A stretch of 64,000 bases of DNA from Burkholderiaceae bacterium (GTDB lineage Bacteria > Pseudomonadota > Gammaproteobacteria > Burkholderiales > Burkholderiaceae_E): the NCBI GenBank assembly GCA_023954045.1, contig JAMLIR010000019.1, positions 1 through 64,000 of the forward strand, read 5' to 3'. The notes under the pieces were generated by a model. The model saw nothing but the letters and a program-made list of their open reading frames with translations. It was not told the origin of the DNA and did not search any database. Below are positions 34,231 to 43,046 of the stretch, piece after piece. Made by a program: the position numbers and the translations under genes. How positions within the stretch are numbered: position 1 is the stretch's first letter; each line of letters opens with the position of its first letter.

Positions 34231-36466
34231 TTCGCGCGACCTCGGATAGCCGGCGCAGGTTTCGCATCACCTGCGCCAGGTGGACGCGATCGCGCACCAG
34301 GATCGCGAAGCGCAGCGTCGCGGATTCCGACGGATCCTCGTCCATCGCCACGTGGACGATGTTCGCTTCGCTGGCAGCGATCTCGGCGGCGACCTTGCCG
34401 AGCACGCCGCGGTCGTTGCGCACCTGCACCTCGATCCCGGTGCGGAACTGTCCGGCGACGTCGTCGGCCCAGTCGACATCGATCCAGCGCTCGGCGTCCT
34501 TTTCGCGCTGGCGGTGCGCGACCTTGCAGTCGGCGCGGTGCACGAACAGGCCGTGGCCGCCGCGCAGGTGGCCGATGATCTCGTCGCCCGGCAGCGGGTG
34601 GCAGCACGGCGAGTAGGTGACCGCCGCGCCTTCGGTGCCGTTGATCTGCATCGGCGCCGGCCGCGGCAGGATCAGCGTCGCTCCGGTGGGTTTTCCCGAG
34701 AACTGCAGCGCGATCGTGCGCGCGATCACCGGCGCGAGGCGCTTGCCCAGGCCGATGTCGGCGTACAGCTCTTCGCTGCTCTTCGCGCCGGCGTCGCGCG
34801 CGCCGCGGTCGATCGCCGCCGCGTCGAGCCCCGAGGCGTCGATGCGCAGCGTGGCGAGGGCCTGCTCGAGCAGGCGGCGCCCGAGGTCGACCGACTCCCG
34901 GTACTTCAGCGTCTTCAGGCACTGGCGGATGCCGGCGCGGGCCTTGCCGGTGCGCACGAAGCTGAGCCAGTTCGGGTTCGCCTTCGAGTTCGGGTCGGTG
35001 ACGACCTCGACGACGTCGCCGTTCTGCAGCTCGGTGCGCAGCGGAACCTGCCGCTGGTTCACGCGCGCCGACACCGCCTGGTCGCCGATGTCGGTGTGCA
35101 CGCTGTAGGCGAAGTCGATGACCGTGGCGCCGCGCGGCATCGCGCGGATCTGCCCGCGCGGCGTGAAGACGTAGACCGCGTCGGGGAAGAGGTCGACCTT
35201 GACGTGCTCGATGAACTCGAGCGAATCGCCGGTCTGGCTCTGGATGTCGAGCAGCGACTGCAGCCACTCGTGGGTGCGCTTCTGCAGGTCCGAGAAGCTC
35301 TCCTTCTCGGCCTTGTAGAGCCAGTGCGCGGCCACGCCCGATTGGGCGACGCGCTGCATCTCGCGCGTGCGGATCTGGAACTCGACCGGGGTGCCGAACG
35401 GGCCCACGAGCGTCGTGTGCAGCGACTGGTAACCGTTGATCTTCGGGATCGCGATGTAGTCCTTGAAGCGCCCCGGCACCGGCTTGTAGGTGGCGTGCAG
35501 CGCGCCCAGCGCCAGATAGCACTGCGGCACCGTGTCGACCAGCACTCGAAAGCCGTAGATGTCGAGCACCTGCGAGAACGACAACCGCTTGTCGCGCATC
35601 TTGCAGTAGATCGCGTAGAGGGTCTTCTCGCGCCCGAACACCTCGGCGTTGACCCCGGCTTCGGGAAGCGTCTTCTGCACGGTCTCCAGGATCTTGCCGA
35701 TCACCTCGCGGCGGTTGCCGCGGGCGGCCTGGACCGCCCTCTGCAGCGTGCGGTGCCGCCAGGGGTGCAGGTACTTGAACGACAGGTCGACCAGCTCGCG
35801 GAACAGCTCGTGCAGGCCGAGCCGGCTCGCGATCGGCGCGTAGATGTCGAGGGTCTCGCGCGCGATGCGGTGCTGCTTCTCGAGCGGCACCGCGTCGAGC
35901 GTCTGCATGTTGTGCAGCCGGTCGGCGAGCTTGATCAGGATGACGCGCACGTCGCGCGCCATCGCCAGCAGCATCTTGCGGAAACTCTCGGCCTGCTGCT
36001 GCTCCTTCGAGGCGAACTCGACGCGCTCGAGCTTGGACAGCCCGTCGACCAGCTCGGCCACGTGCGGGCCGAAGCGCTCGATCAGGATCTGCTTCGCGAC
36101 GGTCGTGTCCTCGATCACGTCGTGCAGCAACGCCGCCATCAGCGAATCGGCGTCGAGCTTCCAGCCGCAGAGGATTTCAGCGACCGCGATCGGGTGCGAG
36201 ATGTACGGCTCGCCGCTGGAGCGGAACTGGCCGAGATGCGCTTCGTCGCTGAAGCGGTAGGCCTCGCGAATGCGCCTGAGGTCGTCTTCCGACAGGTAGG
36301 CGCCGGCCTTGCGGGTGAGGCCCGCGAGCGACACGACCTGCCGTTCGTCGGCTACCGCGACGAAGCCGCTGTCGGCAAGCGCGGCCGGCGGGGCCTCCGG
36401 GGGCGCGGGTCGCTTGCGCCCGCGCCTGGCGGGCGTTGCGACGGGGGTGGTGTGCTGGTTGGCCAT
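34217..36466 (-). CDS. spoT: Bifunctional (p)ppGpp synthetase/hydrolase SpoT
   Basis: 749 residues. The HD hydrolase is intact, with ISHPIAVAEIL and MAALLHDVIEDT and further metal and nucleotide residues in LADRLHNMQTL. The synthetase has RFKDYIAIPKINGYQSLH; the RxKD form marks bifunctional Rel/SpoT enzymes, unlike the EFDD of RelA at 27 kb. TGS (DAVYVFTPRGQIRAMPRGAT), helical, zinc-finger-like (CCHPLPGD) and ACT domains complete it. Third gene of gmk-rpoZ-spoT, 37 nt after rpoZ. Confidence 0.97.
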   Translation of the reverse strand: MANQHTTPVATPARRGRKRPAPPEAPPAALADSGFVAVADERQVVSLAGLTRKAGAYLSEDDLRRIREAYRFSDEAHLGQFRSSGEPYISHPIAVAEILCGWKLDADSLMAALLHDVIEDTTVAKQILIERFGPHVAELVDGLSKLERVEFASKEQQQAESFRKMLLAMARDVRVILIKLADRLHNMQTLDAVPLEKQHRIARETLDIYAPIASRLGLHELFRELVDLSFKYLHPWRHRTLQRAVQAARGNRREVIGKILETVQKTLPEAGVNAEVFGREKTLYAIYCKMRDKRLSFSQVLDIYGFRVLVDTVPQCYLALGALHATYKPVPGRFKDYIAIPKINGYQSLHTTLVGPFGTPVEFQIRTREMQRVAQSGVAAHWLYKAEKESFSDLQKRTHEWLQSLLDIQSQTGDSLEFIEHVKVDLFPDAVYVFTPRGQIRAMPRGATVIDFAYSVHTDIGDQAVSARVNQRQVPLRTELQNGDVVEVVTDPNSKANPNWLSFVRTGKARAGIRQCLKTLKYRESVDLGRRLLEQALATLRIDASGLDAAAIDRGARDAGAKSSEELYADIGLGKRLAPVIARTIALQFSGKPTGATLILPRPAPMQINGTEGAAVTYSPCCHPLPGDEIIGHLRGGHGLFVHRADCKVAHRQREKDAERWIDVDWADDVAGQFRTGIEVQVRNDRGVLGKVAAEIAASEANIVHVAMDEDPSESATLRFAILVRDRVHLAQVMRNLRRLSEVARISRS

Positions 36467-36503
36467 GTCCGCGACGACCGAGGCGGAACCGGCCGTCTCG
36501 CCT

Positions 36504-36707
36504 CTAGGTCGGGACGCGTCGCAACATTTCCACCCCGACCTTGGCCGCGGCGATTTCGCGCAGCGCCGTGACCGTGGGCTTGTCCTTCGACTCGACCTTG
36601 GGTGCGTGGCCCTGCGCGAGCATGCGCGCGCGGTAGGTTGCCGCGAGCGTCAGCTCGAACCGGTTGGGGATTTGCTTCAGGCAGTCTTCGACGGTGATAC
36701 GGGCCAT
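36504..36707 (-). CDS. rpoZ: RNA polymerase omega subunit
   Basis: 67 residues starting [19 protein letters not shown] and containing [14 protein letters not shown], the canonical omega signature. Begins one base after the gmk stop. Omega promotes assembly of core RNA polymerase and contributes to a ppGpp-binding site, in keeping with the adjacent spoT. Confidence 0.96.
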   Translation of the reverse strand: MARITVEDCLKQIPNRFELTLAATYRARMLAQGHAPKVESKDKPTVTALREIAAAKVGVEMLRRVPT

Positions 36708-36708
36708 G

Positions 36709-37356
36709 TCACACCTGCTTTCGCTTGGCGATGCCCAGAGCGGCGAACGTGGCCGGGTGCCGGGCTTGCTGTTTCGTGAACCTCAGCCGAGCCGCTTCGA
36801 CGATCGTTCTCAGATCGCCGAGCGCGCTCGCAAAGTCTTGATTAATAATAACATATTGAAAGCGGTGAGCCTGCTTCAGTTCGGCCTCCGCCGCGGCGAC
36901 GCGGCGCTCGATCACTTCGGCGCTGTCCTGGCCGCGCTGCGTGAGGCGCTCGCGCAGCACTCCGATCGACGGCGGCACGACGAAGATCCCGATCGCGTCC
37001 GGGAACAGCCTCTGCACCTGCACGGCGCCCTGCCAGTCGATCTCCAGCACGATGTCGACGCCGGCCTCGATCCGGTCCTCGATCCAGGCGCGCGAGGTGG
37101 CGTACAGGTTGCCGTGGACCTCGGCCCACTCGAGGAATTCGCCGGCTTCGCGGCGGCGCTCGAATCCGGCGGCGTCGACGAAGAAGTAGTCGCGGCCGTC
37201 GACTTCGCCGGGGCGCGGCGGCCGGGTCGTGAACGAGACCGACAGCTGCATCAGCGGCGCGTCTGCGAGCAGTGCGCGCACCAGCGAGGTCTTGCCTGCG
37301 CCCGAGGGCGCCGCGACGACGAACAGGCTGCCAGGACGCGGGTGGGGATCGGTCAT
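36709..37356 (-). CDS. gmk: Guanylate kinase
   Basis: 215 residues. P-loop [14 protein letters not shown] at residues 14-27, GMP-binding [20 protein letters not shown], and lid [17 protein letters not shown]. Phosphorylates GMP to GDP. Follows yicC by 16 nt and precedes rpoZ, the usual proteobacterial order. Confidence 0.97.
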   Translation of the reverse strand: MTDPHPRPGSLFVVAAPSGAGKTSLVRALLADAPLMQLSVSFTTRPPRPGEVDGRDYFFVDAAGFERRREAGEFLEWAEVHGNLYATSRAWIEDRIEAGVDIVLEIDWQGAVQVQRLFPDAIGIFVVPPSIGVLRERLTQRGQDSAEVIERRVAAAEAELKQAHRFQYVIINQDFASALGDLRTIVEAARLRFTKQQARHPATFAALGIAKRKQV

Positions 37357-37372
37357 GGGGCTGGCTGGCTCT

Positions 37373-38248
37373 TCATTCGACGTTCTGCACCTGCTCGCGC
37401 ATCTGCTCGATCAGGACCTTCAACTCGATCGACGCGCCGGTGAGGTCGATGGCGGCGGCCTTCGAGCCGAGCGTGTTGGCTTCCCGGTTGAACTCCTGCA
37501 TCAGGAAGTCGAGCCGCTTGCCGGCAGGACTGCCGGCGTCGAGAATGCGCCGCAACTCGTCGACGTGCGCCTGCAGCCGCGAGAGCTCTTCGGCGACGTC
37601 GATGCGCAGCCCGTAGGCGGCGACCTCCTGGCGCACCCGCGCCATGGTCTCCTCCATCGGCACCGGCGCTTCGGTCTGCTCGAGGGCGGCGCGCAGGCGC
37701 TCGACGAGCCTGGACTGCCAGGCCGCGAGCAGCTGCGGACCGCGCTGCTGCAGCGGCTCGATGATCGCGCAGACCGCCGCGGCCCGTTCGCGCAGGAACG
37801 CCGCGAGCTTCGCGCCTTCGCGAGCCCGGCTCGCGACGAATTCCGCCAGCGCCTCGCGCGCCGCGGCGAGCACGTCGGGCGCAAGCGTCTCGGCGCCGGC
37901 CGGCTCGCCCAGCAGTCCGGGCCAGCGCAGGATCTCGCCCACCGAAGGCGGGGTGGCCTCGGGGACGGCTGCGGCAACCCGTCGCGCCAGCCCGGCGACC
38001 TGGGCGAGCACGCGCGCGTCGAGGGGCGGCTCGGCGTCGGCGCGCGCGAGGGTGCGCAATCCGACGCGGCACTCGACCTTGCCGCGCTGGAGCGCGCCGG
38101 CGAGCAGCTCGCGCAGCGCCGGTTCGACCCCCCGCAGCTCGTCGGGGATGCGGAAGACGAGGTCGAGGAAGCGCGAGTTGACGCTGCGAATCTCGACGCT
38201 GACCTGCCCGGCCGGGGTGTCGCGCGTCGCCTGCGCGTAGCCGGTCAT
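37373..38248 (-). CDS. yicC: YicC family endoribonuclease-like protein
   Basis: 291 residues from ATG 38248 (MTGYAQATRDTPAGQVSVEI). Family signatures are RSVNSRFLDLVFRIPDELR, the central GSPAGKRLDFLMQEFNREANTLGSKA segment and the C-terminal VLIEQMREQVQNVE. YicC proteins are metal-dependent ribonucleases; in E. coli YicC has been linked to RyhB decay. First gene of the yicC-gmk-rpoZ-spoT operon. Confidence 0.95.
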   Translation of the reverse strand: MTGYAQATRDTPAGQVSVEIRSVNSRFLDLVFRIPDELRGVEPALRELLAGALQRGKVECRVGLRTLARADAEPPLDARVLAQVAGLARRVAAAVPEATPPSVGEILRWPGLLGEPAGAETLAPDVLAAAREALAEFVASRAREGAKLAAFLRERAAAVCAIIEPLQQRGPQLLAAWQSRLVERLRAALEQTEAPVPMEETMARVRQEVAAYGLRIDVAEELSRLQAHVDELRRILDAGSPAGKRLDFLMQEFNREANTLGSKAAAIDLTGASIELKVLIEQMREQVQNVE

Positions 38249-38365
38249 GCTCTGCAGGGGGCGCCGCTCGGCGGATCGTTGGCTCAAAGTGGTTCTTCGG
38301 GGGCGGGAAGTCTTTAGAATGCGCGGGTAGCGAACATCGACAGCCAGGACGGATTCCCCGACGCG

Positions 38366-39370
38366 ATGGGCACCCAGACGAACGCGCCGCTGCCCGAAGG
38401 GCACGAACTCGGCGGATACCGTATTGTAAGGAAGATCTCGAGCGGCGGATTCTCGATCGTCTACCTTGCCGAGGACGCGGGCGGCGAGAAGTTCGCGGTG
38501 AAGGAATACCTGCCGAGCGCGCTCGTCAAGCGCAGCGCCGGGCAGCTGGTGCCCGAGATCCCGGCGGCCAGCGAGGTCACGTTCCGCAACGGGCTGCGCT
38601 GCTTCTTCGAGGAGGGGCGCGCGCTGGCGCGCATCTTCCACCCGAACGTCGTGAGGGTGGTCAACTTCTTCCGCGCCAACGAGACCGTCTACATGGTGAT
38701 GGCCTGGGAGCGCGGGCGCAGCCTGCAGGAGCTGGTGCTGCGTCACCGCGGGCGCCAGCCCGGCAAGGCGGTGCTGCCCGAGCGCCACGTGCTGCGGGTG
38801 TTCAACCTGGTGATGAACGGCCTGCGCGAGGTGCACGCGAACCGGCTGCTGCACCTCGACCTGAAACCGGCCAACATCTATCTGCGGCTCGACGGCACGC
38901 CGCTTCTGCTCGACTTCGGCGCGGCGCGGCGCACGCTCGATGCCGAGCCGCAGAAGCTGTTTCCGATGTACACGCCCGGCTTCGCCGCGCCGGAGCTTTA
39001 CCGGCGCACCCAGCAGCTCGGGCCCTGGACCGACGTCTACGGAATCGGGGCGAGCATGCTCGGCTGCATGTCGGGGCAGCCGCCGCAGCCGGCCGACCAG
39101 CGCGAGCTCGAAGACAAGCTGCCGCAGGCGATCGACGCGCTGGCCGAGCACTATTCGCGCCCGCTGCTCGACCTCGTCTCCTGGTGCCTGAAGCTCGACC
39201 CGCTCGAGCGGCCGCAGAGCGTGTTCGCGTTGCAGCGCGCATTGCGGCGCATCCGCATGCCGGCCGAGCCCACGGCCAAGCCCGGCACCGCGGGCCGCTG
39301 GCTCGACACGCTCGCCGCGCGCGCCCGGGTGCGCCGGCGCGCCCCCGAGGACCTGACGCTGCCCGGCTGA
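38366..39370 (+). CDS. Ser/Thr protein kinase
   Basis: 334 residues with a complete Hanks-type kinase domain. Gly-rich loop [14 protein letters not shown], catalytic Lys in FAVKEYL, catalytic loop [16 protein letters not shown] in [10 protein letters not shown] and APE in [11 protein letters not shown] are visible. The HRD Arg is Leu (HLD), so it is a non-RD kinase and may not need activation-loop phosphorylation. No transmembrane or sensor domain. A PP2C phosphatase follows 23 nt later, giving a writer and eraser pair. A TAGAAT -10-like element lies at 38315-38320. Confidence 0.92.
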   Translation: MGTQTNAPLPEGHELGGYRIVRKISSGGFSIVYLAEDAGGEKFAVKEYLPSALVKRSAGQLVPEIPAASEVTFRNGLRCFFEEGRALARIFHPNVVRVVNFFRANETVYMVMAWERGRSLQELVLRHRGRQPGKAVLPERHVLRVFNLVMNGLREVHANRLLHLDLKPANIYLRLDGTPLLLDFGAARRTLDAEPQKLFPMYTPGFAAPELYRRTQQLGPWTDVYGIGASMLGCMSGQPPQPADQRELEDKLPQAIDALAEHYSRPLLDLVSWCLKLDPLERPQSVFALQRALRRIRMPAEPTAKPGTAGRWLDTLAARARVRRRAPEDLTLPG

Positions 39371-39393
39371 GCCGGCGGCGTCGCGCAGCCCGC

Positions 39394-40296
39394 ATGCGAT
39401 TCTCGATCTACCAGGACAGCCTGATCGGCGCGCGCGCGTCCAACCAGGACCGCATGGGGTATTGCTACACGCGCGACTGCCTGCTCATGCTCGTCGCCGA
39501 CGGGATGGGCGGACACATGCGCGGCGAGGTCGCCGCGCACCTCGCGCTGCAGGTCGCGGCGTCCACGTTCCAGGAGGACGCGCGGCCGACGCTGGCCGAT
39601 CCGCCGGCGTTCCTCGACCGGGCGCTGCGGCGCGCGCACCGCGAGATCCTGCGCTACCAGGACATGCACGGCCTGCCGGAGTCGCCGCGCACGACGATCG
39701 TCGCCTGCGTGGTGCAGCAGGGACGCGCGTGGTGGGCGCACGCCGGCGACTCGCGGCTCTACCTGCTGCGCGGCGGGCGGGTGATGCTGCGGACCCGCGA
39801 TCACTCCAAGGTGCAGAACCTGATCGACCTGGGGATGATCGACGAGCGCGACAGTGCCACGCACCCGGAGCGCAACAAGGTGCTGAACTGCCTCGGTTCG
39901 CCGTTCGAGCCGACGATCGAGCTCGGCGGCGACGTCGCGCTGCAGCCCGGCGACACGCTGATGCTGTGCAGCGACGGCGTGTGGTCCGCGCTGCCCGAAG
40001 ACGACCTGATCGAGCCATTGACCGCCGGGTCGGTGATGACCGGCGTGCCGCGGCTGGTGCAGCAGGCCGTCGGCCACGCGGGCCCGATGGCGGACAACGC
40101 GACGGCGCTCGCGATGACCTGGGAGGCCGAGGGCGTCGGCCTGTCGTCGGACGACGTACCCGACGGAGCGATCACGACGACGATCGCTGTCGGCCTGATC
40201 GACGAGACCGCGCCGGGCGACGCGATGACCGAGGACGAGATCGAGCGAACGATCCGCGAGATTCGCGAGGCGATCTCGCGGGCGGGCGGAGCCTGA
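39394..40296 (+). CDS. PP2C-type protein phosphatase
   Basis: 300 residues from ATG 39394. PPM metal-binding motifs are present: [44 protein letters not shown] and [12 protein letters not shown]. Start [20 protein letters not shown] is typical of the kinase-linked group. Probably reverses the adjacent kinase. A C-terminal acidic tail of about 45 residues follows the catalytic domain. Confidence 0.92.
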   Translation: MRFSIYQDSLIGARASNQDRMGYCYTRDCLLMLVADGMGGHMRGEVAAHLALQVAASTFQEDARPTLADPPAFLDRALRRAHREILRYQDMHGLPESPRTTIVACVVQQGRAWWAHAGDSRLYLLRGGRVMLRTRDHSKVQNLIDLGMIDERDSATHPERNKVLNCLGSPFEPTIELGGDVALQPGDTLMLCSDGVWSALPEDDLIEPLTAGSVMTGVPRLVQQAVGHAGPMADNATALAMTWEAEGVGLSSDDVPDGAITTTIAVGLIDETAPGDAMTEDEIERTIREIREAISRAGGA

Positions 40297-40310
40297 GAGG
40301 AGCCACGTCG

Positions 40311-41033
40311 ATGTCGATCCGTCCGAGCGGGCGCGCGCCCGATGCGCTGCGCCCGGTGCGCATCACCCGCGGCTACACGCGCCACGCCGAAGGCTCGGTG
40401 CTGGTCGAGTTCGGCGATACCCGGGTGCTGTGCACCGCGAGCGTCGAGGACAAGGTGCCGCCGTTCCTGCGCGGGGCGGGCCGTGGCTGGCTCACCGCCG
40501 AGTACGGCATGCTGCCGCGCTCGACGCACACCCGCACCGAGCGCGAGGCGGCGCGCGGCAAGCAGAGCGGGCGGACGCAGGAAATCCAGCGCCTGATCGG
40601 GCGCAGCCTGCGCGCCGTCTTCGACCTCGAGCGTCTCGGCGAGCGCACGATCACGCTCGACTGCGACGTCCTCCAGGCCGACGGCGGCACCCGCACCGCC
40701 GCGATCACCGGCGCCTTCGTCGCCGCGCACGATGCGGTGACCGGGCTGCTCGCCACGGGCGCGCTCGAGCGCACGCCGGTGCGCGACTTCGTCGCCGCCG
40801 TGTCGGTGGGGCTGTACGAGGGCACCGCGGTGCTCGACCTGGATTACGCCGAGGACTCGGCCTGCGACACCGACCTGAACGTCGTGATGACCGGCGCCGG
40901 CGGGTTCGTCGAGGTGCAGGGCACGGCCGAGGGCGACCCGTTCACCCGCGAGCAAATGGACCGGCTGGTGGACCTCGCGGCGGCCGGAATCCGCAAGCTG
41001 GTGCAGGCGCAGAAGGCCGCTCTCGGCGCATGA
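40311..41033 (+). CDS. rph: Ribonuclease PH
   Basis: 240 residues from ATG 40311 with GAGAGGAG upstream. Signature [19 protein letters not shown] and the phosphate-binding [17 protein letters not shown] and [18 protein letters not shown]. It trims tRNA 3' ends by phosphorolysis. It is followed by rdgB and hemW, a conserved order. Confidence 0.97.
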   Translation: MSIRPSGRAPDALRPVRITRGYTRHAEGSVLVEFGDTRVLCTASVEDKVPPFLRGAGRGWLTAEYGMLPRSTHTRTEREAARGKQSGRTQEIQRLIGRSLRAVFDLERLGERTITLDCDVLQADGGTRTAAITGAFVAAHDAVTGLLATGALERTPVRDFVAAVSVGLYEGTAVLDLDYAEDSACDTDLNVVMTGAGGFVEVQGTAEGDPFTREQMDRLVDLAAAGIRKLVQAQKAALGA

Positions 41034-41076
41034 GCGTGCGGCCCGGCAGGGACGAGCGGGACGGAGACCGCGTCCG

Positions 41077-41763
41077 GTGAGGCTGCGGCGCGTCGTGCTG
41101 GCGTCGAACAATCCCGGCAAGCTGCGCGAGCTGTCGTCGCTGCTGGCGCCGCTCGGCCTGGAGCTCGAACCGCAGTCGGCGCTCGGCGTTCCCGAGGCCG
41201 AGGAGCCGTTCGGAACCTTCCTCGAGAACGCGCTGGCGAAGGCGCGGCACGCGAGCCGGCTGACCGGCCTGCCTGCGCTCGCCGACGATTCGGGCCTGTG
41301 CGTCGACGCGCTGGGCGGGCGGCCCGGGGTGCTTTCGGCCCGCTGGGCGCCGCGCGCCGCCGGTTCGCCGCCGCGCAGCGACGTCAGGGCCGCGCCCGCA
41401 GCGACCGCCATCGGCGCGGCACCCGGGTCCGCCAGTGCCGATGCCGCGAACAACGCGCAGCTGATCGCCGACCTCGCGGGCTGCACCGATCGCGCCGCGC
41501 ACTACTACTGCGTGCTCGTGCTGCTGCGGGCGGCCGACGACCCGCAGCCGGTCGTCGCCGACGCGAGCTGGCACGGCGAAGTCGTCGACACCCCGCGCGG
41601 CACGGCAGGCTTCGGCTACGATCCGCACTTCCTGCTTCCCGAACAGGGGTGCACCGTGGCCGAACTCGACCCGCAGCGCAAGAATCTCCTCGGCCATCGC
41701 GGGCAGGCGCTGCGCCTGCTCGTCGAGCGGCTGCGGCGCGACCGGCTCGTCGATCCGCGCTGA
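41077..41763 (+). CDS. rdgB: XTP/dITP pyrophosphatase (RdgB/HAM1) with an extra loop
   Basis: 228 residues from GTG 41077, with GGAG 10 nt upstream. SNNPGKLRELSSLL, FLENALAKARHASRLTGLPALADDSGL and GTAGFGYDPHFLLPEQG identify it. It hydrolyses non-canonical purine triphosphates. It is about 30 residues longer than typical RdgB because of an Ala/Pro-rich insertion (about residues 91-118, after SARWAP) ahead of the DAANNAQL helix. The insertion is in frame and not near the catalytic residues. Confidence 0.94.
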   Translation: MRLRRVVLASNNPGKLRELSSLLAPLGLELEPQSALGVPEAEEPFGTFLENALAKARHASRLTGLPALADDSGLCVDALGGRPGVLSARWAPRAAGSPPRSDVRAAPAATAIGAAPGSASADAANNAQLIADLAGCTDRAAHYYCVLVLLRAADDPQPVVADASWHGEVVDTPRGTAGFGYDPHFLLPEQGCTVAELDPQRKNLLGHRGQALRLLVERLRRDRLVDPR

Positions 41764-41773
41764 GCCGCACGGC

Positions 41774-43018
41774 ATGGCCCTTCCGCAGACGGTTCCGGTG
41801 CGCATCGGGCGCGCTGCGGGCCGCGCGTCGCGCGACGCGCCGGCCCCGACCGGCGTGCCTGCGCCGCCGCCGCTCTCGCTCTACGTGCACCTGCCGTGGT
41901 GCCTGCACAAGTGCCCGTATTGCGATTTCAATTCGCACGAGTGGCGCGGCGGCGGCAGCGATGCGCTGCCCGAGACGCGCTATCTCGACGCGCTGCAGGC
42001 CGACCTGGAGGCGGCGCTGCCGAAGGTGTGGGGCCGCGGCGTGTCCACCGTGTTCATCGGGGGCGGCACGCCGAGCCTGTTCTCGCCCGACGCGATCGAC
42101 CGGCTGCTGACGACGATCCGCACGCGGCTGCGGCTCGCGCCCGACGCGGAGGTGACGATGGAGGCGAACCCCGGCACGTTCGAGGCTCAGCGCTTCGCGG
42201 CCTATGCGCAGGCCGGCGTCACCCGGCTGTCGATCGGCGCCCAGAGCTTCCGCGACGACGCGCTGCGCGCGCTGGGCCGGGTCCACGATTCGCGCCAGGC
42301 GCGCGCGGCGATCGAAGAGGCAGCGCGCAGTTTCGCCAGCTTCAACATCGACCTGATGTACGCGCTGCCGGGCCAGACGCTGGCCGGCCTGCGCGCGGAC
42401 CTCGAGAGCGCGCTCTCGTTCGACCCGCCGCACCTGTCGCTGTACCACCTGACGATCGAGCCGAACACGCTGTTCGCGAAGCGGCCGCCACCGCTCCCCG
42501 ACGACGACCTGTCGGCCGACATGCTGGAACTCCTCGAGCAGGCGATGGGCGCGGCCGGGTTCGAGCGCTACGAGGTGTCGGCGTGGGCGCGCCCCGGCGC
42601 GCGTTGCCGGCACAACCTGAACTACTGGGAGTTCGGCGACTACCTCGGGATCGGCGCGGGCGCGCACGGCAAGCTCTCGTTCCACGACCGGATCGTGCGC
42701 GAGTCGCGCTTTCGACACCCCGAGCGATACATGCAGGCGGCGCTGGGCGGGGGTGCGATCGAGGAGGAGCGGATTCCCGGTTGCGACGAGCTGCCGTTCG
42801 AGTTCATGCTCAACGCGCTGCGCCTCACCGACGGCGTACCGGCGGCATTCTTTCCCGAACGCACCGGGTTGCCGCCGGCGGCGATCGAGCGCGAATGCGC
42901 GCGGGCGGTCGAGCGCGGGCTGCTCGACGCCGACCCGACGCGGATCCGCGCCACGCCGCTCGGGCTGCGTTTCCTGAACGACCTGCTCGCGATGTTCCTG
43001 AAGAGTCCGGCCCGGTAG
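41774..43018 (+). CDS. hemW: Radical SAM heme chaperone HemW
   Basis: 414 residues. The radical SAM motif is CLHKCPYCDF (CxxxCxxC), within SLYVHLPWCLHKCPYCDFNS, followed by FIGGGTPSLFSPDAID and GAQSFRDDALRALGRVH. The C-terminal HemN-like domain includes RHNLNYWEFGDYLGIGAGAH. It lacks the additional N-terminal part of HemN, so it is HemW rather than coproporphyrinogen oxidase. About 33 residues precede the core. Confidence 0.94.
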   Translation: MALPQTVPVRIGRAAGRASRDAPAPTGVPAPPPLSLYVHLPWCLHKCPYCDFNSHEWRGGGSDALPETRYLDALQADLEAALPKVWGRGVSTVFIGGGTPSLFSPDAIDRLLTTIRTRLRLAPDAEVTMEANPGTFEAQRFAAYAQAGVTRLSIGAQSFRDDALRALGRVHDSRQARAAIEEAARSFASFNIDLMYALPGQTLAGLRADLESALSFDPPHLSLYHLTIEPNTLFAKRPPPLPDDDLSADMLELLEQAMGAAGFERYEVSAWARPGARCRHNLNYWEFGDYLGIGAGAHGKLSFHDRIVRESRFRHPERYMQAALGGGAIEEERIPGCDELPFEFMLNALRLTDGVPAAFFPERTGLPPAAIERECARAVERGLLDADPTRIRATPLGLRFLNDLLAMFLKSPAR

Positions 43019-43046
43019 AGCCGGCATGCAAGAGGGAGGGGGATCG

